NCBI RefSeq assembly: GCF_001746415.1
Contig: NZ_MEHJ01000001.1
Location: 930,001-994,000, forward strand
Length of the DNA: 64,000 nucleotides
Direction of reading: 5' to 3'
Source of the DNA: Streptomyces agglomeratus
Lineage (GTDB): Bacteria; Actinomycetota; Actinomycetes; Streptomycetales; Streptomycetaceae
A model generated the notes under the pieces. The model had not been told where the DNA came from and searched no databases. It saw nothing but the letters and a program-made list of their open reading frames with translations. Below, in pieces: positions 49,649-59,529 of this stretch; the stretch's first letter is position 1, and each line of letters starts with the position of its first letter. Position numbers and translations under genes: made by a program.

Positions 49649-51019
49649 ATGCGCCTGTCCAGAGGCGTCCCGCTCGCCGCCGCACTTCTCATGGTGCTGA
49701 CCACCGTCGGCACCACCGACGCGGAGGCCCTTGTCACCGAGACCAGCTCTTGTACGCGGCCGGACCTTCCCCGCGTGCCGGGAGCAGAACATCAACGGGT
49801 GGCATGCCTTCCCGACCTGACCACCGCGGGGCTGGCCGGCACGGCGTACACCGACATCGCCGACCAGGCGGGGCTGTCCGCGAAGGGCACGAAGAACCCC
49901 TCCGGTGTGCCGGGGACGCAGATCGACGGCTACTTCCCCGACGATTCGCGCTTCAACGCCACCCACGGGTGGCGGCACGACGCCCAGTTCGTCATCCGGA
50001 TGCCGGAACGCTGGAACGGCGGTCTCGTGGTCACCGGTGCACCTGGTACGCGCAGGCAGTACGCGACGGACGCTCTCATCTCCGACCACGTGCTGGCGCA
50101 GGGTTACGCGTACGCGGCGACCGACAAGGGGAACAGCGGCCCGGACTTCTACAAGGACGGCCGCAGGCCCGGCGACGCGGTGGCGGAGTGGAACCGGCGT
50201 ACGACGGAGCTGACGCGCGCCGCCCGCAGGACCCTCGCGCAGTGGTACGGACACGCGCCCCGGCGTACGTACATGACCGGCATCTCCAATGGTGGCTACC
50301 TGACCCGCTGGCAGCTGGAGAACCACCCCGGGCTCTACGACGGCGGGGTCGACTGGGAGGGTGCCCTGTGGACCGCCGACGGCGGTGGTCTCCTCGGTTC
50401 GCTGCCGGTCACCGTGGCCCGGAGCCTGGGCCGCGCACAGGACGAGGATCTGCTGAAGGCCGGGTTCGCTCCCGGCTCGCGGTTCCTGTGGCCGTACCAC
50501 GAGAAGGCGTACTGGGGTCTGACGCAGAAGATCTACCGCGCGGAGTTCGATCCGTCGTACGACCCGGCCTGCCCCGGGCCGTCGGCCGGTGCGACGCTGC
50601 CCGAGATCCTCGCGCCCTGTGCGTCGGACGCGGACTACGACTACGCGGCACGTCCGGAGTCCGTGCACCGCGCGGTGGGACGGGTCGCGCTGACGGGGCG
50701 GATCGGCAGGCCGATGATCACGCTGCACGGTGACCTGGACACCCTCCTGCCGATCGCCACCGACTCCGACGTCTACGAGCGGATGGTGACGCAGCGGGGC
50801 CGGTCCCGGCTGCACCGCTACTACACCGTCGAGGGCGGGACCCATGTCGACTCGCTCCACGACACGTATCCCGACCGTCTGCGGCCGGTCCTGCCCTGTT
50901 ACCGCTCCGCGTTCACCGCGCTCGTGGCCTGGGTGGAGGACGGGTCCGTTCCGCCCACGGACCGGACGATCGCCAGGCCGGCGGGCGGCGACGTGGTCAA
51001 CACCTGTGCGCTGAGCTGA
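49649..51019 (+). CDS. Secreted tannase/feruloyl esterase-like alpha/beta hydrolase
   Basis: The 456-residue protein has a Sec signal peptide (residues 1-26, LSRGVPLAAALLMVLTTVGT). The mature enzyme shows VIRMPERWNGGLVVTGAPGT (oxyanion region), GYAYAATDKGNSG, the nucleophile elbow TYMTGISNGGYLTRWQLENH (G-x-S-x-G-G) and, near the end, HGDLDTLLPI and EGGTHVDSLH carrying the catalytic acid and His. This resembles tannase/feruloyl esterase and hydroxybutyrate oligomer hydrolase relatives. CGGAGG precedes the ATG. Substrate not assignable. Confidence 0.85.
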   Translation: MRLSRGVPLAAALLMVLTTVGTTDAEALVTETSSCTRPDLPRVPGAEHQRVACLPDLTTAGLAGTAYTDIADQAGLSAKGTKNPSGVPGTQIDGYFPDDSRFNATHGWRHDAQFVIRMPERWNGGLVVTGAPGTRRQYATDALISDHVLAQGYAYAATDKGNSGPDFYKDGRRPGDAVAEWNRRTTELTRAARRTLAQWYGHAPRRTYMTGISNGGYLTRWQLENHPGLYDGGVDWEGALWTADGGGLLGSLPVTVARSLGRAQDEDLLKAGFAPGSRFLWPYHEKAYWGLTQKIYRAEFDPSYDPACPGPSAGATLPEILAPCASDADYDYAARPESVHRAVGRVALTGRIGRPMITLHGDLDTLLPIATDSDVYERMVTQRGRSRLHRYYTVEGGTHVDSLHDTYPDRLRPVLPCYRSAFTALVAWVEDGSVPPTDRTIARPAGGDVVNTCALS

Positions 51020-51032
51020 GCCGAGCCTGAGC

Positions 51033-51575
51033 TCAGACCTGCTCCAGGGGACGGTGCGGCTCCGCGGGCAGGACCACCCGGACCTGGTCGCCGGGCCGCA
51101 CCTCGCCGCCCGTCCGGACGATGCTCATGATCCCGGCCTTGCGCACGATGTTGCCCGCCTCGTCCCGGCCGACGACCTGCTTCAGGAGGCCGTCCTGGAA
51201 GGCGTCGATCTGGAGGCACGGGTTGCGCAGGCCCGTGACCTCCACGACGGCTTGCTCACCGACGTGCAGCAGGGTGCCTTCCGGAAGCCCGAGCAGGTCG
51301 ATTCCACTGGTGGTGATGTTCTCGCCGAGCTGCCCCGGCTCGACCGTGAAGCCCTCCCGGAGCAGCTCGGCGAACAGTTCCGCATGTATGAGGTGCACCT
51401 GGCGCAGGTTCGGCCGAGTGGGGTCCTGCGCGACCCGGGAACGGTGCTTGACCGTGATTCCCGCGTGCACGTCGCCTTCCACACCGAGACCGGCCAGCAG
51501 CGTGATGCTGTCCCTGTTCGGCTTGGTGAACGAGTACTCGCCGTTGCTGCTGACCGCCGTGACTGTGCCGCTCAT
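51033..51575 (-). CDS. MOSC-domain protein
   Basis: The 180-residue protein has the MOSC layout: GTVTAVSSNGEYSFTKPNRD, LLAGLGVEGDVHAGITVKHR, LRQVHLIHAELFAELLREGF, VEPGQLGENITTSGIDLLGL and the conserved-Cys region VTGLRNPCLQIDAFQDGLLK. MOSC proteins bind molybdenum-cofactor-type sulfur or similar ligands and are often fused to or paired with sulfurtransferases; none is adjacent. GGGGAG precedes ATG 51575. It is convergent with the esterase gene, 13 bases apart. Confidence 0.9.
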   Translation of the reverse strand: MSGTVTAVSSNGEYSFTKPNRDSITLLAGLGVEGDVHAGITVKHRSRVAQDPTRPNLRQVHLIHAELFAELLREGFTVEPGQLGENITTSGIDLLGLPEGTLLHVGEQAVVEVTGLRNPCLQIDAFQDGLLKQVVGRDEAGNIVRKAGIMSIVRTGGEVRPGDQVRVVLPAEPHRPLEQV

Positions 51576-51641
51576 CGTGCGGAACTCCCCTCTTCCGTGC
51601 CGGTACTTGATCCGTCCCAGACCCTGTCCCGGCACGGTTGT

Positions 51642-51709
51642 GAGCGGGCTCAACCGCCGAGCGGGCTCAACCGCCGAGCGGGCTCAGCGGCCGAGCGGGC
51701 TCAGCGGCC
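51642..51709. repeat. Four 17-bp tandem repeats overlapping the end of a small gene
   Basis: Units at 51642, 51659, 51676 and 51693 begin GAGCGGGCTCA. The first two end ACCGCC and the last two GCGGCC. The last unit covers the final codons and stop of the 60-residue membrane protein (51701), so the repeat lies in its 3-prime region. Confidence 0.75.
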
Positions 51710-51883
51710 GATCTGCTTGCGGGAGATCCCGCGCAGCCGGCGGCGCTGGGAGCTGTCCAGCATCAGATACGCCGCGACCGGCACACCAATCATGATCAGC
51801 AAGCCGGGCCAGAACCCGACTAGGATCATCAGGGCGATCCCCACGACCACCCCGCCGGCGGCCACCTTCGCGCTCTTCGACAT
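51701..51883 (-). CDS. 60-residue membrane protein, unknown function
   Basis: The protein starts MSKSAKVAAGGVVVGIALMI and has one or two helices (GIALMILVGFWPGLLIMIGV, PVAAYLM), followed by a basic tail (SSQRRRLRGISRKQ). AAGGAGG precedes the ATG at 51883. The gene lies 83 bases after the desaturase stop and may belong to its operon. It is not recognised. Confidence 0.65.
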   Translation of the reverse strand: MSKSAKVAAGGVVVGIALMILVGFWPGLLIMIGVPVAAYLMLDSSQRRRLRGISRKQIGR

Positions 51884-51966
51884 CTTCGACGCCTCCTTCG
51901 CGGCTGTTGCCGCTTCATGCTCCGGTAACGTGCGCGCCCGCGCCACAGTTCCGCCGCGCGTGACCG

Positions 51967-53055
51967 CTAGACGGCCGCCTCCTGCGGCGACCTGTCGGTC
52001 CCGTCCGTCCCGTCGGTGCCGTCGGTCCTGAGTGGTGCGCCGACATCGTGCATGTGCGTCAGTGCCTGCCGGTAGGAATCGATCAGGCCGGTCTCCGCGT
52101 ACGACACCCCGAGCGCCTCGCAGTGCGCACGCACCAGCGGCTGGGCGAGCCGCAGATTCGGTCGCGCCATGCTCGGGAAGAGGTGGTGCTCTATCTGGTA
52201 GTTCAGGCCGCCGAGGAACCAGTCGGTGAGTATCCCGCCGCGCACGTTGCGGGAAGTCACGACCTGCCGGCGCAGGTGGCCCCAGCGCTCGCCGTCGGGG
52301 TCCGGCATCTCCATGCCCTTGTGGTTGGGCGCGAACGCCATGCCCAGGTGGAGGCCGAACAGCGCGTGGTGCAGCAGCGCGAACACGACGGCCTTGCCGG
52401 GCGACATGACGGCGAGCAGGAACGCGAAGTACCCGGCGAGGTGCACCACGAGCAGCGAGCCCTCCAGTACGCGTGCACGCACCGGCTGGCGGCGCAGGTA
52501 CTGAAAGCCGTAGATCTTCAGGGCGAAGCCTTCGAGCAGCAGCATCGGGAAGAACAGGCGCGCCTGATTGCGGGTGAGCCAGCGGGCGAACCCCTCGCGC
52601 TGTTCGGCCTGCTTCTGCGTCCAGACCAGTGCTCCCACGCCGACATCGGGGTCCTTGTCGATGTGGTTGGGGTTCGCGTGGTGGCGTACGTGCTTGTCGT
52701 TCCACCACGCCTGATTCATGCCGAGCAGCAGATTGCTGTGGACGAGGCTGACAGCGAGGCTCACCCTGCGGCTGCCGGTTATCTGCGCGTGGCCCGCGTC
52801 GTGGGCGACGAAGGCGGTACGCGCCCACAACACGGTCAGGGGAAGGGCGAACGTGAGCACCCACCAGGAGTCACCGACGAGCACCATGCCGGCGACGACG
52901 ACGGCCATGGCGAGCAGGTTGGACGCGATTCCCAGCGCGTACCAGCCGGTGCGCCGCTTCAGGAGCCCCTGCTCTCTGGCGCTGCGCAGGAGCGGGGCGA
53001 AGTCGCTCCCCGAGGTGCCTGTCGTGGGTTCCGCGACAGTGGCGGCCTGGGGCAT
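51967..53055 (-). CDS. Membrane fatty acid desaturase
   Basis: The 362-residue protein has the three histidine boxes of acyl desaturases: FVAHDAGHAQI (HDAGH), NDKHVRHHANPNHID (HxxHH) and GLNYQIEHHLFPSM (QIEHH). Four membrane helices lie around them. The QIEHH box with an aliphatic prefix is typical of front-end or sphingolipid-type desaturases and of Streptomyces delta desaturases. The C-terminus carries a short TDG repeat encoded by a microsatellite. A short inverted repeat TGACCATGGTGTCA (53118-53131) lies about 65 bases upstream. Introduces a double bond into membrane lipid acyl chains. Confidence 0.9.
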   Translation of the reverse strand: MPQAATVAEPTTGTSGSDFAPLLRSAREQGLLKRRTGWYALGIASNLLAMAVVVAGMVLVGDSWWVLTFALPLTVLWARTAFVAHDAGHAQITGSRRVSLAVSLVHSNLLLGMNQAWWNDKHVRHHANPNHIDKDPDVGVGALVWTQKQAEQREGFARWLTRNQARLFFPMLLLEGFALKIYGFQYLRRQPVRARVLEGSLLVVHLAGYFAFLLAVMSPGKAVVFALLHHALFGLHLGMAFAPNHKGMEMPDPDGERWGHLRRQVVTSRNVRGGILTDWFLGGLNYQIEHHLFPSMARPNLRLAQPLVRAHCEALGVSYAETGLIDSYRQALTHMHDVGAPLRTDGTDGTDGTDRSPQEAAV

Positions 53056-53258
53056 GGGGGTCTCCGGTGTGTAGGACCTGGCTCTGAGCTCATGAAACTA
53101 CGCACCGGGCACCTTGATGACCATGGTGTCAGCACCCGGGTTCCGGTGGTGCCAGCACCAACCGCACGCAGTGGGGGCAGGTGCACGTCCGCCGTCGGGA
53201 TGCTGTACTCTCGCGACCTCGGAACCGACTAGTCAAATTTGAGGAATTCGGCATCGCT

Positions 53259-56222
53259 GTGCACCAGCCTCCTGCTGCGAAGCTCTTCGAGATCTCCGAA
53301 CTCGCCCGATGCTCCGTGGTCTTCCTCCCGGGGGATCCGGCACGCACCGGCGCGGTGGCCTTCTGGCGCGCCGACGGGAGCGCGCCTCCCGCCGCTCCCG
53401 GCACGGTCGGGGAGCTGACCGTCGTCACGGACGGCGCCACGCCGCGGACCGTGCCGGCCCTGCTCCTGCCGGTACGGGACGCTCTGCCGGTCCTCACGAG
53501 GGCCCGCGCGTACGCGGGCGCCGACCCCGCCGCGGCGTTCTGGGGGGCGGCCGCACTCGTGGCACTTCAGCTGGCCGCTCGCGGGCTGCTCCTGCCGGGG
53601 CTGAGCCCCGGCGACCACGATGCCTGGCGGGCCGGGCCGCTCACCCCCGAGGACCAGGAACGGGTGCGCCGGCTGGCGGCCTCGATGCCGCCCGGCGCGC
53701 ACGCCGTACCGGTCGATGCCTCGGAACGGCCGCTGCGGCTGCCCGTTCCCGAGCGGCTCCTGCGCGCGTTCCTCGACGCGGTCGCGGACGGGCTGCCGCG
53801 AACGCCGGCCGCGGCGACGGCCGCCGCCGGTCCCGCGTACGCCGGTGCAGAGCCGCAGCGGTTGCCCGAGCAGCGTGCCTGGGCCGCGGATGTCGCCGCC
53901 GGGCACGACGCGGGCGTACGGATCTCCCTGAGGGTGGAGCTGTCCGGGCTCGCACCGGGCCGCGCCGGAGACGAACACGGGAACGCTCCGGAGCACGGAC
54001 CTGGGGACCCTGCGAGCGGACCTGAGGACAGACTCGGGAACGGCCTTCAGGACGGCGCGCGGCCCGCCTTCCGTGTCGTTCCCCAGATGCACAGTGTCAG
54101 CGATCCCTCGCTGGTCGCGGACACCGCCGAGGTATGGGCCGGCACAGGACACGCCGGTGCGGCGTTCGGGCCGCGCGCCCGCATGGACGCGTTGCTGGCG
54201 CTCCGCCGCGCCGCCCGCGCCTGGCCGCCGCTGGCCCCGCTGCTGTCGGCTGCCGTACCGGACGCCGTCGAACCGGCGGACGAGGAGATCACCGAACTCC
54301 TCGGCGGGGCCGCACGGGCACTCGCCGCCACCGGAGTGCAGGTGCACTGGCCTAAGGACCTGGCACGGGAACTGACGGCGCGCGCCGTCGTGGGGCTGCC
54401 CGGCGAGGACGAGGACGAGGGGCCCGGACATCCGGAGAGGCCGCACTCAGGCATGCCGTCCCTCCTGTCGCCCGACGCCCTGCTCGCGGTCAACTGGCGT
54501 TTCGCGCTGGGCGGTCAACAGCTCACGCGGCAGGACCTCGACCGGTTGGCGGAGGCCACCAGGCCGGTGGTCCGGCTGCGCGATCAGTGGGTGCTCGTCG
54601 ACCCCGACGACGCCCGCCGCGCGCGGGAGAGCCGGGACCGCAAGGTCAGCCCCATCGACGCGCTCAGGGCCGCGCTGACGGGCCGCACCGAGCTGGACGG
54701 CCGGCAGGTCGAAGTACAGGCCACGGGCCGGCTGGCGCGCCTGCGGGAGCTCATCGCCGATCCGGAGCGGGTGGGACACGAGGCGGTCGCACAGCCCGCC
54801 GCCCTGGCGGCGACGTTGCGCGACTACCAGTTGCGCGGACTGAACTGGCTGCACCGCATGACGTCCCTGGGTCTCGGCGGCGTCCTCGCCGACGACATGG
54901 GCCTCGGCAAGACCATCACCCTCATCGCCCTCCATCTGCACCGCCAGACCGACGAACGCACCGCCGGTCCCACTCTGGTGGTGTGCCCCACGTCCCTCAT
55001 GGGCAACTGGCAGCGCGAAATCGAGAGGTTCGCTCCCGGAACCCCGGTACGCCGGTTCCACGGCGCCTCGCGCACGCTCGACGCCCTTGCCGACGGGGAG
55101 TTCGTCCTCACGACGTACGGCACGATGCGGCTCGACGCCGCGCGGCTGGGCGGGAGGGAGCCGTGGGGCATGGTCGTCGCCGACGAGGCGCAGCACGTCA
55201 AGAACCCGTTCTCCGCGACCGCGAGGCAACTGCGCACCATCGACGCCCACGCGCGCGTGGCGCTCACCGGCACGCCGGTGGAGAACAACCTGTCCGAGCT
55301 GTGGGCCATCCTCGACTGGACGACACCCGGACTGCTCGGCCGGCTCGGAACGTTCCGCAGGCACTACGCGGAGTCCGTCGAGGGCGGCGACGACCCCGCC
55401 GCCGCCGAGCGCCTCTCCAAGGTCGTACGACCGTTCCTTCTGCGGCGCCGCAAGTCCGATCCCGGGATCGCCCCGGAACTGCCGCCGAAGACGGAGACCG
55501 ACCACGCCGTCTCGCTCACAACGGAACAGGCCGGCCTGTACGAGGCGGTAGTCCGTGAGACGCTCACCGAGATCTCGCAGGCGCAAGGGTTCGCCCGGCG
55601 AGGGCTCGTCGTGAAGCTGCTCACCGCGCTTAAGCAGATCTGCAATCACCCCGCGCAGTACATGAAGGAGCCGCAGCCCCTGATCGCAGGCCGGTCAGGG
55701 AAGCTGGAGCTGCTGGACGAGCTGCTCGGGACCATCCTGGCCGAGGGCGCGAGCGTGCTGGTGTTCACGCAGTACGTGCAGATGGCGAGGCTGCTGGAGA
55801 AACACCTGGCAGCGCGCGGCACGGCCACCCGGTTCCTCCACGGAGGTACGCCCGTGCCCGAACGGGATGTCATGGTGCGGCAGTTCCAGGACGGTGAGGT
55901 GCCGGTCTTCCTGCTGTCCTTGAAAGCGGCCGGTACGGGGCTCAATTTGACGAGGGCCGCGCATGTCGTGCACTACGACCGGTGGTGGAACCCGGCGGTC
56001 GAGGCGCAGGCCACGGACCGGGCGTACCGCATCGGACAGACCCAGCCGGTGCAGGTGCACCGGCTGATCGCCGAGGGGACCATCGAGGACCGGATCGCGG
56101 CGATGCTCGCGCGCAAGAATGAGCTAGCGGACGCCGTTCTCGGGAACGGCGAGTCCGCGCTCACGGAACTGACCGACGCCGAGCTGGCGGATCTGGTGGA
56201 GCTGCGAGGGGGCACGCGATGA
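53259..56222 (+). CDS. SNF2-family DEAD/DEAH helicase with HepA-like core
   Basis: The 987-residue protein starts at GTG 53259, with GAGGA about 13 bases upstream. The N-terminal 450 residues contain the SNF2-associated region. The ATPase core has VLADDMGLGKTITLIALHLH (Walker A, about residue 550), VVADEAQHVKNPFSATARQL (DEAQ, about 640), ALTGTPVENNLSELWAILDW (motif III) and, in the C-terminal half, VFLLSLKAAGTGLNLTRAAH and DRAYRIGQTQPVQVHRLIAE (motifs V and VI). It should translocate on duplex DNA or remodel DNA-protein complexes. Its stop overlaps the SWIM-gene start (ATGA), so the two are coupled. Confidence 0.92.
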   Translation: MHQPPAAKLFEISELARCSVVFLPGDPARTGAVAFWRADGSAPPAAPGTVGELTVVTDGATPRTVPALLLPVRDALPVLTRARAYAGADPAAAFWGAAALVALQLAARGLLLPGLSPGDHDAWRAGPLTPEDQERVRRLAASMPPGAHAVPVDASERPLRLPVPERLLRAFLDAVADGLPRTPAAATAAAGPAYAGAEPQRLPEQRAWAADVAAGHDAGVRISLRVELSGLAPGRAGDEHGNAPEHGPGDPASGPEDRLGNGLQDGARPAFRVVPQMHSVSDPSLVADTAEVWAGTGHAGAAFGPRARMDALLALRRAARAWPPLAPLLSAAVPDAVEPADEEITELLGGAARALAATGVQVHWPKDLARELTARAVVGLPGEDEDEGPGHPERPHSGMPSLLSPDALLAVNWRFALGGQQLTRQDLDRLAEATRPVVRLRDQWVLVDPDDARRARESRDRKVSPIDALRAALTGRTELDGRQVEVQATGRLARLRELIADPERVGHEAVAQPAALAATLRDYQLRGLNWLHRMTSLGLGGVLADDMGLGKTITLIALHLHRQTDERTAGPTLVVCPTSLMGNWQREIERFAPGTPVRRFHGASRTLDALADGEFVLTTYGTMRLDAARLGGREPWGMVVADEAQHVKNPFSATARQLRTIDAHARVALTGTPVENNLSELWAILDWTTPGLLGRLGTFRRHYAESVEGGDDPAAAERLSKVVRPFLLRRRKSDPGIAPELPPKTETDHAVSLTTEQAGLYEAVVRETLTEISQAQGFARRGLVVKLLTALKQICNHPAQYMKEPQPLIAGRSGKLELLDELLGTILAEGASVLVFTQYVQMARLLEKHLAARGTATRFLHGGTPVPERDVMVRQFQDGEVPVFLLSLKAAGTGLNLTRAAHVVHYDRWWNPAVEAQATDRAYRIGQTQPVQVHRLIAEGTIEDRIAAMLARKNELADAVLGNGESALTELTDAELADLVELRGGTR

Positions 56223-57605
56223 ACGACCGCGACGACCACTGGGACGACCACCGGGACGACGGCCGGGACGAAGGCCGGGACCTCGACAGGGGCGAAGGCA
56301 GCGGGAGCAGGGACGGCACACGTGAACGGCGCGCGGAGGAGCGCACCTTCGACGCCATGCCTCCCGCCCGGGGTCGCGGTTTCGCGCGGACCTGGTGGGG
56401 CCGTGCGTGGATGAAGGCGCTGGAGGACACCGCGCTCGACGGCGAACAGCTCAGAAGGGGCCGTAAGTACGCGCGTGAGGGAGCGGTCGGCGCCGTGTCG
56501 GTGCGCCCGGGACGGATCACGGCGGTCGTACGGGAGCTGGACGGTACGGCGTACCGCGCCGACGTCCTGTTGCAGCGGCTGAGCGGCGACGACTGGGACC
56601 GTTTCCTCGGTATGACGGTCGAGCGGGCCGGTCATGTCGCGGCGCTCCTGGACCGGGACATGCCGCCCCATCTCGTGGAGGACGCGGCAGCGGCCGGCGT
56701 CGATCTCCTGCCCGGCATCGGAGATCTGGAGCCCGAGTGCTCGTGCGACGCGTGGGACCACTGCCCGCACACCGCGGCGCTCTGCTACCAGGTGGCGCGC
56801 CTGCTGGACCTGGACCCCTTCGTGCTGCTCCTGATACGCGGGCGCGGCGAGCGGGAACTGCTAGACGAGCTACAGGTACGCAGCGCCGCCCTGGCGTCGC
56901 CGCAGAGGGCCACCCGGGGGCGCGGCGGCGCGCGCGCCGGAGGGCGTACGGGCCGAGCGGGCGTTCGCGGCACGCGACACGCTGCCGCCGCTGCCCGCTC
57001 CGCCACTGCTCCCCTGCGAGCCGGGCAGGCCGCCCACCCTGGACACCGAGACGCCACCCGCGCCCGGGATCGACGTCGCGGCGCTGGAGTTTCTGGCCTC
57101 GGACGCGGCGCTGCGTGCGCACCGCCTGCTGGCAGCGGCACTGTCCGCCGGACACGAACAGCACCCGGTGGAGGAGGAACTGCCGGCGGAGCAGGACGCC
57201 GTACGGCTGGCGGCCGGGGGGCCCGGAGCGCGGATCGCCGCCCGGCTTGCGTCGGGTTCCGGACGGGACCGGGCCGACCTCGCCCTGGCGGTACGGGCCT
57301 GGCAGTACGGCGGCCGTGCCGCGCTCGCCGTGCTGGAGGAGGAGTGGTCGCCGGAGCCCGAGGCGCTCGCGCGCGCCCGTACGCAGCTCGCGGAGGCTTG
57401 GGACGAGGACGAGGAAGAGGCACGCCCGCGGTTGCGTGCCCGGTTGAACCGCTGGACCGTCGTCGGTACGGACGCCCAGTTGCGGTACGGGCGTCACGGG
57501 CGCTGGTGGCCGTACCGAAAGGAGCGGGGCCGGTGGACGCCCGCCGGCCCGGCCTGCCAGGATCCGGCGGCGGCACTCGCCACCGTACTGCTGAGCGTCG
57601 GCTGA
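56219..57605 (+). pseudogene. SWIM zinc-finger protein gene with a +1 frameshift
   Basis: From ATG 56219 the frame gives an acidic first 40 residues, then FARTWWGRAWMKALEDTALD and GRKYAREGAVGAVSVRPGRI, and the SWIM finger EPECSCDAWDHCPHTAALCY (CxC...CxH), up to about 56920. Homologous coding then continues in another frame: RAERAFAARDTLPPLPAPPL, through DAALRAHRLLAAALSAGHEQ and RPRLRARLNRWTVVGTDAQL, to the stop at 57605. One extra base, probably in GGGGGCGCGG (about 56924-56935), explains it. SWIM proteins pair with SNF2 helicases and likely bind DNA. The break may be an error. Confidence 0.78.
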
Positions 57606-57723
57606 CGGACTGCCGGTCTCCCGGCGACGCCCTCCCGTCGCCGGGGGGCCTCCGGAACGTCGCCAGAAGCGCCGCAGCCGCTCGCACCACCGGATGCCGT
57701 GCTGCGATGCCACCGGACGTCCG

Positions 57724-57778
57724 GCAGGTGCCCGCTCCCGCACGGCGCGCTGTGCGGCGTACGGGAGCGGGCACCTGC
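57724..57778. terminator. 17-bp perfect inverted-repeat terminator
   Basis: Bases 57724-57740 pair perfectly with 57762-57778 around a 21-base loop, about 120 bases after the SWIM gene stop. Confidence 0.75.
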
Positions 57779-57799
57779 TGCATCCGTATCCGTGTCCGC

Positions 57800-57842
57800 A
57801 CGCGCTCCCGCACCGTTCCCGTACGCGCTCCCGCACCGTTCC
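57800..57842. repeat. 20-bp direct repeat in the betaine operon upstream gap
   Basis: ACGCGCTCCCGCACCGTTCC occurs at 57800-57819 and again at 57823-57842 (period 23). The rest of the 454-bp gap (57606-58059) contains the hairpin at 57724-57778 and no convincing gene. The operon promoter lies in its last 150 bases, with no clear match to a known box. Confidence 0.65.
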
Positions 57843-58059
57843 AGCACACGTCCCGTACAGGATGGGGGACGCCTGGCGGGCGTGTGCGCGGACCAGTCTC
57901 CCGGTGACCGTTCCGCCGGATGACGGCTTCCGTACTGCGGACGGGGCCGCGCCTCCTTACTGTCGTTCCCAGGGCGCTGTCTGTCGGTCAAGCACCGCGA
58001 GGGCGTGACCCGACAGGGCGCCGCCCGGGTGCCCGCCCATCCGACCCTGAGGAGCCCCC

Positions 58060-59529
58060 ATGCCGGAGCTGTTCATCGGTGGCAAGTGGACCGCCGCCGC
58101 CGACGGGGGGGTTCGCGAGATCCGCTGCCCGGCCGACGGCACCCTGGTGGCGACTGTCGACGAGGCCGGCCCCAAGGACGTGTCGGCGGCGATCGCCGCC
58201 GCCCGTGACGCCTTCGACCGAGGCCCCTGGCCGACGGCTCCGGCCGACGAGCGCGGACAGCTGCTCCTGCGCGTGGCCGAGCTGCTGGAACGCGACAAGG
58301 ACGCGTTCGCACGAGCCGAATCCCTGGACACCGGGAAGCGGCTCGTCGAGAGCGGGTACGACATGGACGACATCGCCCATTGTTTCCGCTACTTCGGCAA
58401 CCTGACGGCCTCCGGCGGCGCCGACCGGATCGTCGACACGGGCAACACGGGCGTCGACAGCCGAGTGGTGCACGAACCGGTGGGCGTGTGCGCGCTGATC
58501 ACCCCGTGGAACTACCCGCTGCTCCAGACCGCCTGGAAGGTCGCTCCCGCGATCGGCGCAGGCAACACGTTCGTCCTGAAGCCCAGCGAGCTGACGCCGC
58601 ACACCGCAGTCATGCTGATGAAGCTGCTGGCCGAGGCGGGCCTGCCGGACGGAGTGGCCAACCTCGTGCTGGGCGCCGGACCGACCGCGGGCGCGCCCCT
58701 GACCGAGGACCCGCGGGTCGACATGGTGTCGTTCACCGGCGGACTCGTCACCGGACGGCGCATCATGGCGGCCGCCGCCCCGACGGTGAAGAAGGTCGCT
58801 CTGGAGCTGGGCGGCAAGAACCCGAACATCGTCTTCGCCGACGCCGACTTCGAGGCCGCAGTCGACTACGCCCTCATGGCGATCTTCCTGCACTCCGGCC
58901 AGGTCTGTTCGGCAGGGGCTCGGCTGCTGGTCCAGAACGAGCTGCACGACGCGTTCGTCGACGAACTGGTCGAACGCGCCCGAGCGATCCCGCTCGGTGG
59001 CCCCTTCGACCAGAACGCCCGCACCGGACCGCTGATCTCGGCCGCGCACCGCGAAAAGGTCGAGGCGTACGTGGCGGCGGGGCTGGCCGAAGGGGCGGTA
59101 CTGCGTTGCGGGGGCGCCCGGCCGGACGACCCGGCCCTTCAGGACGGTTTCTACTACCTGCCGACCGTGCTGGACGACTGCACCCCGGACATGTCGGTCG
59201 TACGCGACGAGTCGTTCGGCCCGGTGCTCACCGTCGAGCGGTTCCGCGACGAGGCGGAGGCTGTCGCGCTGGCGAACGACACCGTCTACGGGCTGACCGG
59301 CGCGGTCTGGACCGAGGACGTGGCGCGCGGTCAACGGGTGGCGTCCCGGGTGCGGGCCGGAACCCTGTGGATCAACGACTTCCATCCGTACGTGCCCCAG
59401 GCCGAATGGGGCGGAATGAAGCAGTCCGGCTTCGGCCGGGAACTCGGCCCCGCAGGGCTGGCCGAATACCAGGAGGCCAAACACATCTGGCGCAACCTCG
59501 CGCCCAGCCCGCTGAGGTGGTTCGAATGA
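58060..59529 (+). CDS. betB: Betaine aldehyde dehydrogenase
   Basis: The 489-residue ALDH-fold enzyme has WNYPLLQTAWKVAPAIGAGN (cofactor helix), VALELGGKNPNIVFADADF with catalytic Glu near residue 249, and FLHSGQVCSAGARLLVQNEL with catalytic Cys near residue 283. RDESFGPVLTVERFRDEAEA closes the core. Neighbouring choline oxidase makes betaine aldehyde its expected substrate: NAD-dependent oxidation to glycine betaine. GAGGAG precedes the ATG. Its stop overlaps the permease start, so the operon is tightly coupled. The specificity is from context plus strong family match. Confidence 0.9.
   Translation: MPELFIGGKWTAAADGGVREIRCPADGTLVATVDEAGPKDVSAAIAAARDAFDRGPWPTAPADERGQLLLRVAELLERDKDAFARAESLDTGKRLVESGYDMDDIAHCFRYFGNLTASGGADRIVDTGNTGVDSRVVHEPVGVCALITPWNYPLLQTAWKVAPAIGAGNTFVLKPSELTPHTAVMLMKLLAEAGLPDGVANLVLGAGPTAGAPLTEDPRVDMVSFTGGLVTGRRIMAAAAPTVKKVALELGGKNPNIVFADADFEAAVDYALMAIFLHSGQVCSAGARLLVQNELHDAFVDELVERARAIPLGGPFDQNARTGPLISAAHREKVEAYVAAGLAEGAVLRCGGARPDDPALQDGFYYLPTVLDDCTPDMSVVRDESFGPVLTVERFRDEAEAVALANDTVYGLTGAVWTEDVARGQRVASRVRAGTLWINDFHPYVPQAEWGGMKQSGFGRELGPAGLAEYQEAKHIWRNLAPSPLRWFE

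Noticed and set aside
49268..50860. Long minus-strand frame opposite the esterase gene.
   Set aside because: Shadow of a gene with signal peptide and catalytic motifs; no family character itself.
58380..59525. Extension of the permease frame through the betaine aldehyde dehydrogenase gene.
   Set aside because: The protein upstream of ATG 59526 is Arg/Gly-rich shadow sequence, and the ATGA overlap gives the real start.
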